64,000 nt of DNA, from positions 1 through 64,000 of the forward strand of contig JAXHVA010000006.1 of the NCBI GenBank assembly GCA_034189035.1, in the 5' to 3' direction. The DNA is from JAUXFK01 sp034189035 (GTDB taxonomy: Bacteria > Desulfobacterota > UBA8473). Of the stretch, positions 27,141 through 37,156 are shown one piece after another. The translations under genes were made by a program, and so were the position numbers. The notes beneath the pieces are model-generated. The model searched no databases. It saw only the letters and a list, made by a program, of their open reading frames with translations, and was not told the origin of the DNA. Within the stretch, counting starts at the first letter, position 1, and each line of letters opens with the position of its first letter.

Positions 27141-29756
27141 ATGTTGAAAACCGAACGAATCAAACATTTGTTTCTGTTGTACTTGCTGGTGACAGCTCTG
27201 TTGTTAACTCTACTGTCACTGCCAGTCAATGCCGAAGAGAAAGACGCGACCGGCCGTATCGTCGCCATACGCGGCCAAGCGACAGCACACGATGTCTCTG
27301 GCACCTCTCGCTCACTGCAACTGAAGGGCAAGATCAGGGTCGGCGAATTGATCAAGACCGGGAACAGCTGCCGCCTACAGATCATGTTTTCCGACAACAC
27401 CATCGTCAGTCTCGGTCCGGACAGCGAGTTTCTGGTTAAGGATTACACCTGGGACGCCGAGTCCGGTCAGGGAAAGATGACCTCGCAGGTCAATGAAGGG
27501 GTATTTCGCGTGCTCGGCGGTTCGATCACCAAGAGCGCGCCACAGAATTTCCTCACCGAAACGCCAAGCGCCACTATCGGTATACGGGGCTCCATGTATG
27601 CCGGTTGGCTGCGCAACGGCGAACTGCGGGTGGTCTTTCAGGGCGGCAAGGGGATTTTTGTCAGAAACGCCCAGGGTAGAGTCGAGATCGACACCCCGGG
27701 TTTCGGTACCAGGCTGGCCGGTCCAAAGCAGGCTCCGGTAAAACCCTACAAAATACTGCCGGCAGAGCTGGGACTCTTCAATCCACTGACCGTTCCGCCT
27801 GAAGAGATTGATTCATCACTAAATCAGGCTACCGCACTTCTTGCGGGTAAAGAAGGTGATCATGAAAGGACTATTGTTGATTCAAAAGCAAGTTGGAACG
27901 AGGAGGCAGCGCAAGAATCTGTCCCTAAGGAAAAACCAAAAAAAATAATTGACCCCCCTAGCCCACAAGAAATACCTGATATCGTTGCGGATGAAACTCC
28001 AGAGCCCCTTCCACAAACGGAGACCACCGACCAGGCCCAAGACCAGATCGATTTGGTCTATACACAACCGTCGACTCTTTCACCTGATGCAGTAGTCTCC
28101 GGCTATTTCATGGCAGCCCTGCAGGACGACGACGAACTGGTTAATATTACCGACCTGACTTGGACCGGCAGCGTCAGTGGCCAGGTCGCATCCGGTGTGC
28201 TATCGATTCAGGCTGCGACTAACAATGGTACTCTTATTGTCGATGTGCCGGTTGAACCTTACGATCCATCGTTGAGTTACAGCGGCCAGGTGAAACGGCT
28301 GGGACAGGAACGGAATGTGAACCTGCTCGGCATGCCGACTCTGTTCAGCAGCGCAGATGTTGCATCTGACAATACCGGTGAATTCGCCGTCTTTGTCCTT
28401 GATGATCTTTTCTATAACGGCCTTTACTCTTACCGTGAGCTCGGTTTTGCCGGGACCCCGACGCTAAGCCTACCGACCACCGGTATCGACCGGTTCAACG
28501 GCCCGCTGCTGGTAACCTTGGATGATATTCTGACTGAAAAATTAGAAAGTTTCTGCTACAATCACCAAACATTGGTAAACTGGCACAATGGCAAGGTGAT
28601 TGGTGCCATCTTGACCCTGGGGCCGTTCCTCAGCGATCCTGATAAAGCGTCCGGCTTCTTCTTCGGCAACCTCTCCGGTATCGATCTCAGCAATGTCCAA
28701 TTTGTCGGCATGGATGTGGTCGGACCAGATCCAGGTCTGAGTATAAGTATGCCATTGACTATCAATGGAACCATTAGCTTTAGCCAGTTTTATGGAAACC
28801 AGGCCCAGGGGCTTGGTTTTGTCGCCAGCGGTAATACCTACGATGTGGCGACCCAGGTTGCGGAAGAAGCATGGCAGTTGATAGCTGGCGGTTACCGCGA
28901 TCCAACAACTCTGCCATCAACAACCGGTTCGGTTAATTGGGAAGGGTTTGTGATCGGCATCGGTGAGGACATGAAGCAGATCGATGTCAATCGCCGCCTC
29001 TTTATGAATTCACTTTCCAGTGAATTCAGTCTGGCCATCGACCGGGATAACGGTACCATCAACGGCAGTCTGAATGCCATCGATCAGGCAGATCCCAACG
29101 CCACTATCAACGCACTGAATATTGGTGGTGCCAATGAATCGGCCTATATTTCCGATCAAATTATTATCGCAATCCTTGGCGGAACCACCCCGATTTTCAT
29201 CAGCCCAATCAACGGTCCGCTGAAGACCTATGGTAATTATCTGATTACCGGAGATCCCAACGCCCTCCAGCTGGCCAGCTACGCCACCTGGGGCATCTGG
29301 GAGATCGCCTACAGCGAGCCAGGCTCTGGCAAAGACTACCATATCCACAATCCCGGTTCGCTTTGGATCGCCGGCGAGCCTACCTCGCTCTCCGAATTGG
29401 CCACCCTCACTTTCACCGGCACCTATACTGGTCTGGCGGAAGGGAATTTTATTCCGAGCACCGGCCAGTATTATCGCATGCCGACCGGAACTACAACCTT
29501 CGACGTCGACTTCGGCACATCTATGCTGACTTCAGGATCAATTGTCTTTCCGGCGGGAACGGCTACTCCAGCGATCAACCTGGGAGTCGACCCCTCATCC
29601 TTGGGCAGTACCGGTTTCAACACTACGATAAGTTCGCCCAATTTCGGCACAGTCAACGGCGCCTTTTTCGGCCCCAGCGCGGCCTCAGTAGCGGGGAACT
29701 TTGATGCCCAGGTTGGGACAGATCGGGTCATAGGTATCTTCGGGGGGGACCGTTGA
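27141..29756 (+). CDS. Exported FecR-domain protein
   Basis: 871 residues from the ATG at 27141, preceded by AAGGGG; the frame is open further upstream inside the previous gene but without a start site. The signal peptide is followed by a FecR domain (about residues 45-150: GRIVAIRGQATA, GELIKTGNSCRLQIMFSDNT, LGPDSEFLVKDY, FRVLGGSI, TPSATIGIRGS). A Pro/Glu-rich linker (about residues 245-310) leads to a long beta-rich region with VNWEGFVIG and SGSIVFPAGT repeats. Such periplasmic or surface FecR proteins often sit beside CHASE2 cyclases and may present a signal to them. It is GC-rich like its neighbours. The ligand is unknown. Confidence 0.8.
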   Translation: MLKTERIKHLFLLYLLVTALLLTLLSLPVNAEEKDATGRIVAIRGQATAHDVSGTSRSLQLKGKIRVGELIKTGNSCRLQIMFSDNTIVSLGPDSEFLVKDYTWDAESGQGKMTSQVNEGVFRVLGGSITKSAPQNFLTETPSATIGIRGSMYAGWLRNGELRVVFQGGKGIFVRNAQGRVEIDTPGFGTRLAGPKQAPVKPYKILPAELGLFNPLTVPPEEIDSSLNQATALLAGKEGDHERTIVDSKASWNEEAAQESVPKEKPKKIIDPPSPQEIPDIVADETPEPLPQTETTDQAQDQIDLVYTQPSTLSPDAVVSGYFMAALQDDDELVNITDLTWTGSVSGQVASGVLSIQAATNNGTLIVDVPVEPYDPSLSYSGQVKRLGQERNVNLLGMPTLFSSADVASDNTGEFAVFVLDDLFYNGLYSYRELGFAGTPTLSLPTTGIDRFNGPLLVTLDDILTEKLESFCYNHQTLVNWHNGKVIGAILTLGPFLSDPDKASGFFFGNLSGIDLSNVQFVGMDVVGPDPGLSISMPLTINGTISFSQFYGNQAQGLGFVASGNTYDVATQVAEEAWQLIAGGYRDPTTLPSTTGSVNWEGFVIGIGEDMKQIDVNRRLFMNSLSSEFSLAIDRDNGTINGSLNAIDQADPNATINALNIGGANESAYISDQIIIAILGGTTPIFISPINGPLKTYGNYLITGDPNALQLASYATWGIWEIAYSEPGSGKDYHIHNPGSLWIAGEPTSLSELATLTFTGTYTGLAEGNFIPSTGQYYRMPTGTTTFDVDFGTSMLTSGSIVFPAGTATPAINLGVDPSSLGSTGFNTTISSPNFGTVNGAFFGPSAASVAGNFDAQVGTDRVIGIFGGDR

Positions 29757-31960
29757 GCAGCCCGAGTCATCGCCTACTAGCCCCCACCCCTTTCAAAGCC
29801 GGCCTGACCTGCGTATTGCTGGCCAGCCTAGTTTATCTTTCTTTCGGGACTGACAAACCGGCACTGCTCGAATCCCTCGATAATCAGCTGGTAAGCGCAA
29901 TGTTCCGCTGGCGCGGTAAAAGCCCAGCTCAAAATCGAATCTTCATTGTCGATATTGATGAACAGAGTCTCGCCCAGGTCGGCCAATGGCCTTGGCCACG
30001 CGACCTGGTCGCCCAGCTGGTCGAACATATCATGCAGCGGGGGGCGAAGGTCATCGGTCTGGACATGATGTTTATAGAGCCGGATCGGACTTCACTCTCG
30101 GCCTTTATCGCTAAATATCCGCAACTCTCAGAACTGAGCGGCAGGCTTCCTCCCGAACTTGATCATGATCAGAGACTCGGCGCAGCTCTGGCAGACAGTG
30201 TATCAGTAATCGGTTACACCATGCTGACCCGGGATGACGGGTTGAAAGACCCTTCGGCGATACCTTTTCCATCAGCCAACATTCTGCTGGCGAGCAATGA
30301 TGTTCGCTTCGAGCAGTTGCGACTGATAAATGCCTATCGGGCCATCGTCAATCAGCCGGCAGTAGCTATGGCCCAAAGCGAAGGTTTCCTCAACTTTTAC
30401 CGGGAATCCTCGGGTGCAGTGCACAAGGTACCGCTGCTGATCTCTCTCGACGGCATTCCCTACCCGTCCCTAGCGCTGGAGATTGCCCGGATCGCTTTGA
30501 GTGAGAAGACTTTGAAAATTCACCCGGCACCGGCCGAAGCGGATGGTAAAAACGGTCTTCTCGGGCTATCCCTCGGCAAGAATTATATCCCCACCGACGA
30601 CCAGGGACAGATGACTATCAACTATCGCGGTCCCTGGCATACTTTTAACTACATTTCGGCCGGATCCCTGCTGAGCAACGAAACGAAGGAAGACCTGAGC
30701 AACGCCATTGTGCTTATCGGCACCTCAGCCGCCGGGTTACTCGATTTGCAGACCACTCCCTTTTCAAGGATCCTTCCCGGGGTCGAAATTCATGCCAACA
30801 TTATAGACAACCTGCTGGCAGCCGACCCGCTCAGGCATGATGTGTTTACCGAAATCGGTATCATCATCAGCCTGATTGTCGGCGCAGGTCTGCTGCTTAG
30901 CTTGTTACTGGCTCAGACCGGCCCCTTGACCGGTGCCCTGGGAACATTCTCCATCATTCTGCTGGCAGTGGGTGGAAATTACCTACTACTGTTCCAAAAT
31001 GGCAGTATTGTCGGCATGACCTATCCGCTGTTGACGATCATCATAATCTGCCTGGTGGTGACCTTCGCCAACTACCTGCTGGTCGAGCGGCAGAAACAGT
31101 TTATCAAAATTGCCTTTCACCACTACCTAGCACCGCAAGTTGTAGAGCAACTGCTGCAGAACCCTGCCCAGCTCTCACTAGCCGGGCAGAAGCGGGTGTT
31201 GAGCGTCATGTTTTGTGATATCCGTAATTTCACCAGTTTTTCAGAGAGGATGGATTCGGTCGCCCTGGCCAATTTCATGAATCGTTATTTGACCGAGATG
31301 AGTCGGCTAATCACCGAGGGGCGCGGGATGATTGACAAGTTCATTGGTGATGCGATCATGGCAATCTGGGGAGCACCAGTTGAAGATTCTGAACATCCAT
31401 TGCAGGCGGTCAAAACTGCGTTGCGGATGACGGCAAGAACCGCCCAGCTACGTCAGCAATGGCTGACGCAAGGGCTTCCGGAAATCCATATAGGTATCGG
31501 TATCAACACCGGTCCAATGCGAGTCGGGAACTTTGGCAGCGAAGAGTTGTTCGACTACACGGTGATCGGAAACCAGGTGAACCTAGCTTCCCGATTTGAA
31601 GGATTGAATAAGATCTACGGGACCAACATTCTGATTGCTGAATCGACCTACAAACTACTGGCTGGAGAGATCACCTGCCGGCCCATTGATCTGGTACAGG
31701 TCAAGGGAAATGAGCAGCCAGTGAAAATTTTCGAGCCGCTGCGTCTTGGTCAAGACTCCGATCCGGAACTTGAGCAATGGCGCAACGCGTTGCAACTCTT
31801 TCGCCAACATCAGTTTGTTGAGGCACAAGAAGTGTTGGCGATCCTCAATCGAAAAGCACCGCAGCAGCTCTACCAACTCTATCAAGAGCGGATTGAACAG
31901 TTTCTAAAAACACCACCCGCAGCCGAATGGAGCGGTTGTTTTCGCCATCAGACCAAGTAA
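29753..31960 (+). CDS. CHASE2-domain class III adenylate cyclase
   Basis: 735 residues starting at a TTG that overlaps the FecR stop by four bases (TTGA), with GGGGGGG just upstream. One N-terminal membrane helix, a periplasmic CHASE2 domain (about residues 35-340: RIFIVDIDEQSLAQVGQWPWPR, KVIGLDMMF) and three helices lead to a class III cyclase domain (about residues 475-660). Metal Asp are in FCDIRNFTSF and FIGDAIMAIWG, and Asn/Arg of the transition state in VNLASRFE. DYTVIGN has Asn where most enzymes have Asp. It probably makes cAMP in response to a periplasmic signal presented by the FecR protein (inference). Confidence 0.88.
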   Translation: MSSPSHRLLAPTPFKAGLTCVLLASLVYLSFGTDKPALLESLDNQLVSAMFRWRGKSPAQNRIFIVDIDEQSLAQVGQWPWPRDLVAQLVEHIMQRGAKVIGLDMMFIEPDRTSLSAFIAKYPQLSELSGRLPPELDHDQRLGAALADSVSVIGYTMLTRDDGLKDPSAIPFPSANILLASNDVRFEQLRLINAYRAIVNQPAVAMAQSEGFLNFYRESSGAVHKVPLLISLDGIPYPSLALEIARIALSEKTLKIHPAPAEADGKNGLLGLSLGKNYIPTDDQGQMTINYRGPWHTFNYISAGSLLSNETKEDLSNAIVLIGTSAAGLLDLQTTPFSRILPGVEIHANIIDNLLAADPLRHDVFTEIGIIISLIVGAGLLLSLLLAQTGPLTGALGTFSIILLAVGGNYLLLFQNGSIVGMTYPLLTIIIICLVVTFANYLLVERQKQFIKIAFHHYLAPQVVEQLLQNPAQLSLAGQKRVLSVMFCDIRNFTSFSERMDSVALANFMNRYLTEMSRLITEGRGMIDKFIGDAIMAIWGAPVEDSEHPLQAVKTALRMTARTAQLRQQWLTQGLPEIHIGIGINTGPMRVGNFGSEELFDYTVIGNQVNLASRFEGLNKIYGTNILIAESTYKLLAGEITCRPIDLVQVKGNEQPVKIFEPLRLGQDSDPELEQWRNALQLFRQHQFVEAQEVLAILNRKAPQQLYQLYQERIEQFLKTPPAAEWSGCFRHQTK

Positions 31961-32370
31961 ATCCGTGGGGACTTAGGGTATCTCTCCTAATTCTCCCTGT
32001 CTTCGAATATACATGTTAACTTTGGCAACAGATTGATAATGTAATTACCAACTAAGGCATGATTCTGATACCCCACAGCCTTTGGCTTACGGGCACAGCA
32101 TATACCCGCCGTTCGATGGAAAAAATCCTATTGCTTCATGCCTGTCAAAATAATACTTATATAAGTTACATTTATAGTTGAAAGTCTATAATTCGAGTCT
32201 CAACAAAAAGATAGGCAAAAATTAGTCAACTCATACGTGACAAAATTAGGGACAACCTTTGCTTTTGAGATTGACTTTATTGAATAAAAGGCCGTGTCTA
32301 TCTTGATCTTGTAGCCGACATATCAACTTAGGCTGAAGAGCAATGTTTAGCAATAAAGAAAGAGGTTTTT
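31961..32370. other. Spacer at the right edge of the GC-rich operon
   Basis: The composition drops back to AT-rich within about 150 bp after the cyclase stop. I see no gene and no clear terminator hairpin with a T-tract. Confidence 0.4.
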
Positions 32371-33129
32371 ATGTTTGAATGGGTAACTCATCCAAAATCC
32401 TGGTTTGCTTTGGGCACACTGATCGCACTCAAGATTGTATTAGGGATCAACAATATCATCTTTTTATCAATTCTCGTTGCAGGCTCCCTGTAGAGCAAAG
32501 AAATAGAGCTAGACAATTAGGGGTGGGATTGGCGATGTTTACTAGGTTAGCCTTGCTTTTTAGTATCGTATGGGCAATGAGCCTGATTGAACCATGGTTT
32601 TCGATCTTTGGTAATGAAATGTATGGCAGAGAAATCATTTTGATACTTGGCGGGCTTTTTCTTCTCGGTAAATCAACACACGAAATACACAGCAGCCTGG
32701 AAATAACTCATCGGACTGAAGCCGTTACTCAACATGCCAAGTTCTTCCAGATATTGGCACAGATAGCATTATCGGATATTGTTTTTCCCCCTGATTCGGT
32801 AATTACAGCAGTGGGGTCCGTTGCGCATTTCTCAATAATGGTAATAGCGATCCTATTATCAATAGGGGTAATGTTATTTCCTGCAAAACCAATTGGCCAC
32901 TTTAATAGATAATAATCCTACTATTAAGATGCTTGCGCTGGCCTTTCTCTTATTAATTGGCTTTACATTAATGGCAGAAGGTTTCAATGTGCATGTGCCG
33001 AAAGGATATATCTATTTCTCAATGGCGTTTTCTGTTGGGGTTGAGATGCTGAATATTCGAGTTCGCAAGAAAAAAGAGACAGAGACAATTAATCTGAGTA
33101 AGAAGATTTATAGTCGAGATATTGCCTGA
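32371..33129 (+). pseudogene. TerC-family membrane protein, twice frameshifted
   Basis: It starts MFEWVTHPKSWFALGTLIAL with AAAGAGG upstream and covers a whole TerC: KIVLGINNIIFLSILV, then LPVEQRNRARQLG and REIILILGGLFLLGKSTHEIH in a second frame, then PTIKMLALAFLLLIGF and KGYIYFSMAFSVGVEMLN back in the first frame. The shifts are near 32475 and 32905 and compensate each other. TerC proteins are multi-helix manganese or metal exporters linked to tellurite resistance. The typical VLGID is VLGIN here. It is either recently inactivated or affected by two indel errors in the sequence. Confidence 0.8.
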
Positions 33130-33247
33130 TATCGGATTTTACTCAGGCTGGTGCTATATAAAGAAGAGCCCTTTTCTCTCTCCCCCATTCTTTAGCCTTG
33201 TTTAGGTCATTGCTTTTGTTGCTGAGCTCATCAATAGGAGGTGCAAA

Positions 33248-36200
33248 ATGAATGTTTCCCGCAGAGATTTTCTAAAATTCCTTGGCTGCAGTGCGCTTAT
33301 CGGCAGTACAGGCTGTATTGTCCCCCCCTCTTCAGAAATAGAAAAACAAGACTTAAGAATAAAAGGGGCCGATGTAACAACAACAATCTGCCCATACTGT
33401 GCCGTAGGGTGTGGTATGATTGTTTACACAAAGGGGAAGAAAGTTGTGAACATTGAAGGAGACACAGAACATCCCATAAATGAGGGATCTTTATGCTCAA
33501 AAGGGAATGCTTTGATTCAGGTTATAAACAATGAAAGACGTCTCGACAGGGTATTCTACAGAGCGCCAGGCGGTGGCCGATGGGAAGAAAAGCCATGGGA
33601 TTGGGCCCTGAAACAGATCGCCATGAAGGTGAAAGAAACACGCGATACAACATTTCTCGAAACAGATTCAGGTAAGAAAGTGAACAAGACTGAGGGCATA
33701 GCCTGTCTGGGCGGAGCAGCACTCGATAATGAGGAATGTTATCTCTTAGTAAAACTGATGCGAGCACTCGGCATTACCTTCATTGAACACCAGGCCCGTA
33801 TCTGACACACCTCCACAGTCGCCAGTCTGGCGGCAACATTCGGTAGAGGGGCCATGACAAACCATTGGATCGATATAAAGAACTCGGACATAATAATGGT
33901 TTGCGGCTCCAATGCAGCAGATAATCATCCAATTGCCATGAAATGGATAGCCAAAGCGAGGGAAAGAGGCGCGATTCTTATCAGTGTTGATCCGAGATAC
34001 ACCCGCACATCATCAATGGCAGATATATACTGTAAAATGAGAAGTGGAACGGATATAGCCTTTGTAGGAGGGCTAATTCATTATGCCCTTGAAAAGGGAC
34101 GTATTCAAAAGGATTATATTATAAATTATACGAATGCCTCATTTATTATAAATAAAAATATTGATTTTACGGATGGTCTTTTTTCAGGATATGATCAAAA
34201 AACACGTTCCTATGACAAATCAACATGGCAATATGAACTTGACTCATCTGGAAATCCTGTGCGGGACATGACTCTTGAACATCCCCGCTGCGTGTTCCAA
34301 CTTCTGAAAAAGCATTACAGCCGGTATGATATTGATACAGTCTGCAATATCACAGGTGCCCCCAAAGAGACATACATAAAGGTATGTGAATTCTTTACAT
34401 CGACCTATAAAGCGGATCGCGTGGCAACCTGGCTTTATGCTATGGGTACAACACAGCACACAAATGGCACACAGAATGTACGATCCTATGCCCTATTACA
34501 GCTTATACTGGGCAATATAGGTCTTTCAGGCGGCGGCATAAATGCACTCAGAGGAGAATCGAATGTGCAAGGTTCAACCGACATGTGTCTCCTTTTCGAC
34601 ATTCTGCCAGGTTATCTCAAGTCTCCAGTTAGGGAGAATCAGACTCTCAAGCAGTATCTTGAAGAATGGACACCCATTGCAGTTGATCCCCGGTCCGCGA
34701 ACTGGTGGGGCAATTATCCAAAGTATACAGTGTCTCTTTTAAAGGCATGGTATGGCGATAATGCAAACAAGGATAATGAATTCGGATATCAGTATCTCCC
34801 TAAGCGAAGCGAAGATTGCTCTCACATATCTATATTTGAAGCAATGCATGTCGGAAGGATAAAAGGCCTTTTCTGCTTTGGGCAGAATCCTGCTGTCGGC
34901 GGACCCAACGCTAACAGAGAACGCTTAGCGCTTGAAAAGCTTGACTGGCTCGTGGCAGTTGACCTGTGGGAGACCGAAACAGCACAGTTCTGGAAACGTC
35001 CAGGCGTTGACCCGAAAAAGATAAATACAGAGGTGTTTCTGCTTCCTGCTTGCTCATCTGTTGAAAAGGAAGGCAGCATAACAAACAGCGGCAGATGGGT
35101 ACAGTGGCGGTACAGGGCAGTGGAACCTATTGGTGAATCCAAGTCGGATCTATGGATTATTGACGCGCTTTACAAATCAATTCGTGATGAATATAAAGAA
35201 GAAGGGATCTTTCCAGATCCTATTTTAAAACTCAACTGGAACTATGGAAACGGAAGCGGGGTGGATCCACATAAAGAGCCTGATGTACATATGGTCGCTA
35301 GGGAGATAAATGGCTGCTTCACAAAAGACAAGACAGTCAATGACAGGCACTTTAAAAAGGGAGATCAGGTGCCGTCATTTTCCTGGCTGCAGGACGACGG
35401 TTCAACATGTTCTGGAAACTGGCTCTACTGTGGATCATATACTGGGAAGGACAAAAATGACAACAAGATGGCCCGACGCAATCAAAAAGATGCCATGAAC
35501 AATATAGGCATTTTCCCTGAATGGGCATGGTGCTGGCCTATCAATCGTCGAATTATTTACAACCGGGCATCAGTCGATTTAAAAGGCAAACCCTGGGACA
35601 GCAGTCGCTGGGTGATCAGATGGACAGGACCGGCAGGAAAATGGTTCGGAGGCGATGTGCCCGATGGAAGCTGGTCTCCTGGAACAAAGCACCCCTTTAT
35701 CATGAAACCGGACGGACATGGCCAGCTGTGGGCCGCAACCCTTGTAGACGGCCCATTGCCTGAACATTATGAACCTCTCGAAAGCCCTGTCCCAAATCTG
35801 CTGTCATCACAGCAGGCTAATCCTGCGATAAAACTCTGGCATAAAGAAGTGCCACAAGGTAATCCTATTGGCGACCGAAAACGTTACCCCATTGTCGGGA
35901 CAACATATAGGGTCAGCGAGCACTGGCAGGCCGGGGCAATGACAAGAAACCTGCCCTGGCTCGTAGAACTTGTGCCCGATGTATTTGCTGAGCTGAGCCG
36001 AGAGCTTGCTGAATTGAAAGGGATCAGAAATGGCGATAGAGTGTTCATCGAAACAGCCCGGGGCAAAATCAAGGCCTATGCCCTTGTTACTGAGCGTTTC
36101 TCGCCTTTTAAAATATGTAATAGATCTGTTCATCAAATTGGGATTATATGGCAGTTCGGGTATTCAGGTATTGCAAAAGGCGATAGTGCGAACATTCTTA

Positions 36201-36289
36201 CTTCTCACGTTGGTGATGCCAATACAATGATCCCTGAATTCAAGGCGTTCCTTTGTGATATTAATAAGATAGAAGAGGCAAAAACATGA
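33248..36289 (+). CDS. fdnG: Selenocysteine formate dehydrogenase-N catalytic subunit
   Basis: 1013 residues if UGA at 33803-33805 is read as selenocysteine (residue 186). Two frames join in phase across it, giving HQARI-U-HTSTVASLAATFGRG as in FdnG. The Tat signal SRRDFLKFLG and a [4Fe-4S] motif (CPYCAVGCGM ... CSKGNAL) open the protein. The bis-MGD molybdenum or tungsten domains follow, and the C-terminus has the MopB-type cap. It oxidises formate to CO2 in the periplasm and passes electrons to the next two genes' products. AGGAGG lies six bases before the ATG. The gene overlaps the FeS subunit gene by four bases. The product needs SelB, SelC and SelD, none of which is in the window. Confidence 0.93.
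33803..33842 (+). promoter_or_regulatory. SECIS-like element at the FdnG UGA
   Basis: Fifteen bases after the UGA, CGCC-AGTCT-GGCG (33820-33832) forms a short stem with an AGUCU loop. The same loop lies at the same place in the fdnG SECIS of enterobacteria (GCA-AGUCU-UGC). Bacterial SelB would bind here to recode the UGA. Confidence 0.75.
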
Positions 36290-37068
36290 AGGGTTTGCTC
36301 ATTGATTTAACACGATGCATAGGATGTCGCGCATGCCAGGTGGCATGTAAACAATGGAACAGTCTTTCTGCGGAGAAAACAGGTTTTTTTAAAGGAAAAG
36401 GATACGAGAACCCTGGGCGACTGTCGTCAAGGACATGGACTGTCATCAAATTTAACGACATCAAGGGCTCCGTGGGCTATGACTGGGTTTTCAGCAAGCG
36501 CCAGTGCTTTCACTGCATAAAACCTTCGTGCGTATCCGTATGCCCTGTGAGCGCTCTCAATAGATCGAAAAGCGGTGCTGTTTTATATAACTCAAGTCGA
36601 TGTCTTGGGTGTAGGTACTGTCAGATGGCCTGTCCCTTTAATATCCCCTGTTTTGACTGGGACAAGGCAATTCCTGAAATCAGAAAATGTACTCTATGTG
36701 TTGACCGAACAGATGCTGGTATGGAGCCTGCATGCTCAAAGACATGCCCTACTGATGCAATAGTGTTCGGTGATAGGGATGACCTTATCAAGAATGCTGA
36801 AAAAAGGATAATACAAAACCCAGCCCAATATGTCAACCATATCTACGGAAGGCATGAAGTCGGAGGAACCGGGGTTCTTTATCTTTCCAGCGTGCCTTTT
36901 GAGAAGCTTGGATTCAGAATAGACCTCCCCAAAACCCCCATTGCTGAAAAATCGAGGATTGCTATGGAATCAATACCTTATCTCATGACAGGGCTTGGCA
37001 CTATCCTTGGCTTTCTAGCTTGGATCATCAACCGTAGGATTGAAAATGAAAAAAGAGATAGCGATTAA
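36286..37068 (+). CDS. fdnH: Formate dehydrogenase iron-sulfur subunit
   Basis: 260 residues, overlapping fdnG by ATGA. Four cysteine clusters bind four [4Fe-4S] centres: CIGCRACQVACKQW, CFHCIKPSCVSVCP, CLGCRYCQMACPF and CTLCVDRTDAGMEPACSKTCP. A C-terminal transmembrane helix (YLMTGLGTILGFLAWII) anchors it to the membrane, as in FdnH/FdoH. It relays electrons from the FdnG molybdenum site to the membrane subunit. The spacing from fdnG indicates translational coupling. Confidence 0.92.
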   Translation: MKGLLIDLTRCIGCRACQVACKQWNSLSAEKTGFFKGKGYENPGRLSSRTWTVIKFNDIKGSVGYDWVFSKRQCFHCIKPSCVSVCPVSALNRSKSGAVLYNSSRCLGCRYCQMACPFNIPCFDWDKAIPEIRKCTLCVDRTDAGMEPACSKTCPTDAIVFGDRDDLIKNAEKRIIQNPAQYVNHIYGRHEVGGTGVLYLSSVPFEKLGFRIDLPKTPIAEKSRIAMESIPYLMTGLGTILGFLAWIINRRIENEKRDSD

Positions 37069-37156
37069 AATTTAACCGCCGTCGAAGCTCGAAGATAGTT
37101 TTTATTTACATAGGACTAAATTGATACAAAAATAGAAGCTCTTGTTAAGGTTAATC

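Noticed and set aside
33522..36136. Many minus-strand frames within fdnG
   Set aside because: Antisense shadows of a clearly recognised molybdopterin enzyme.
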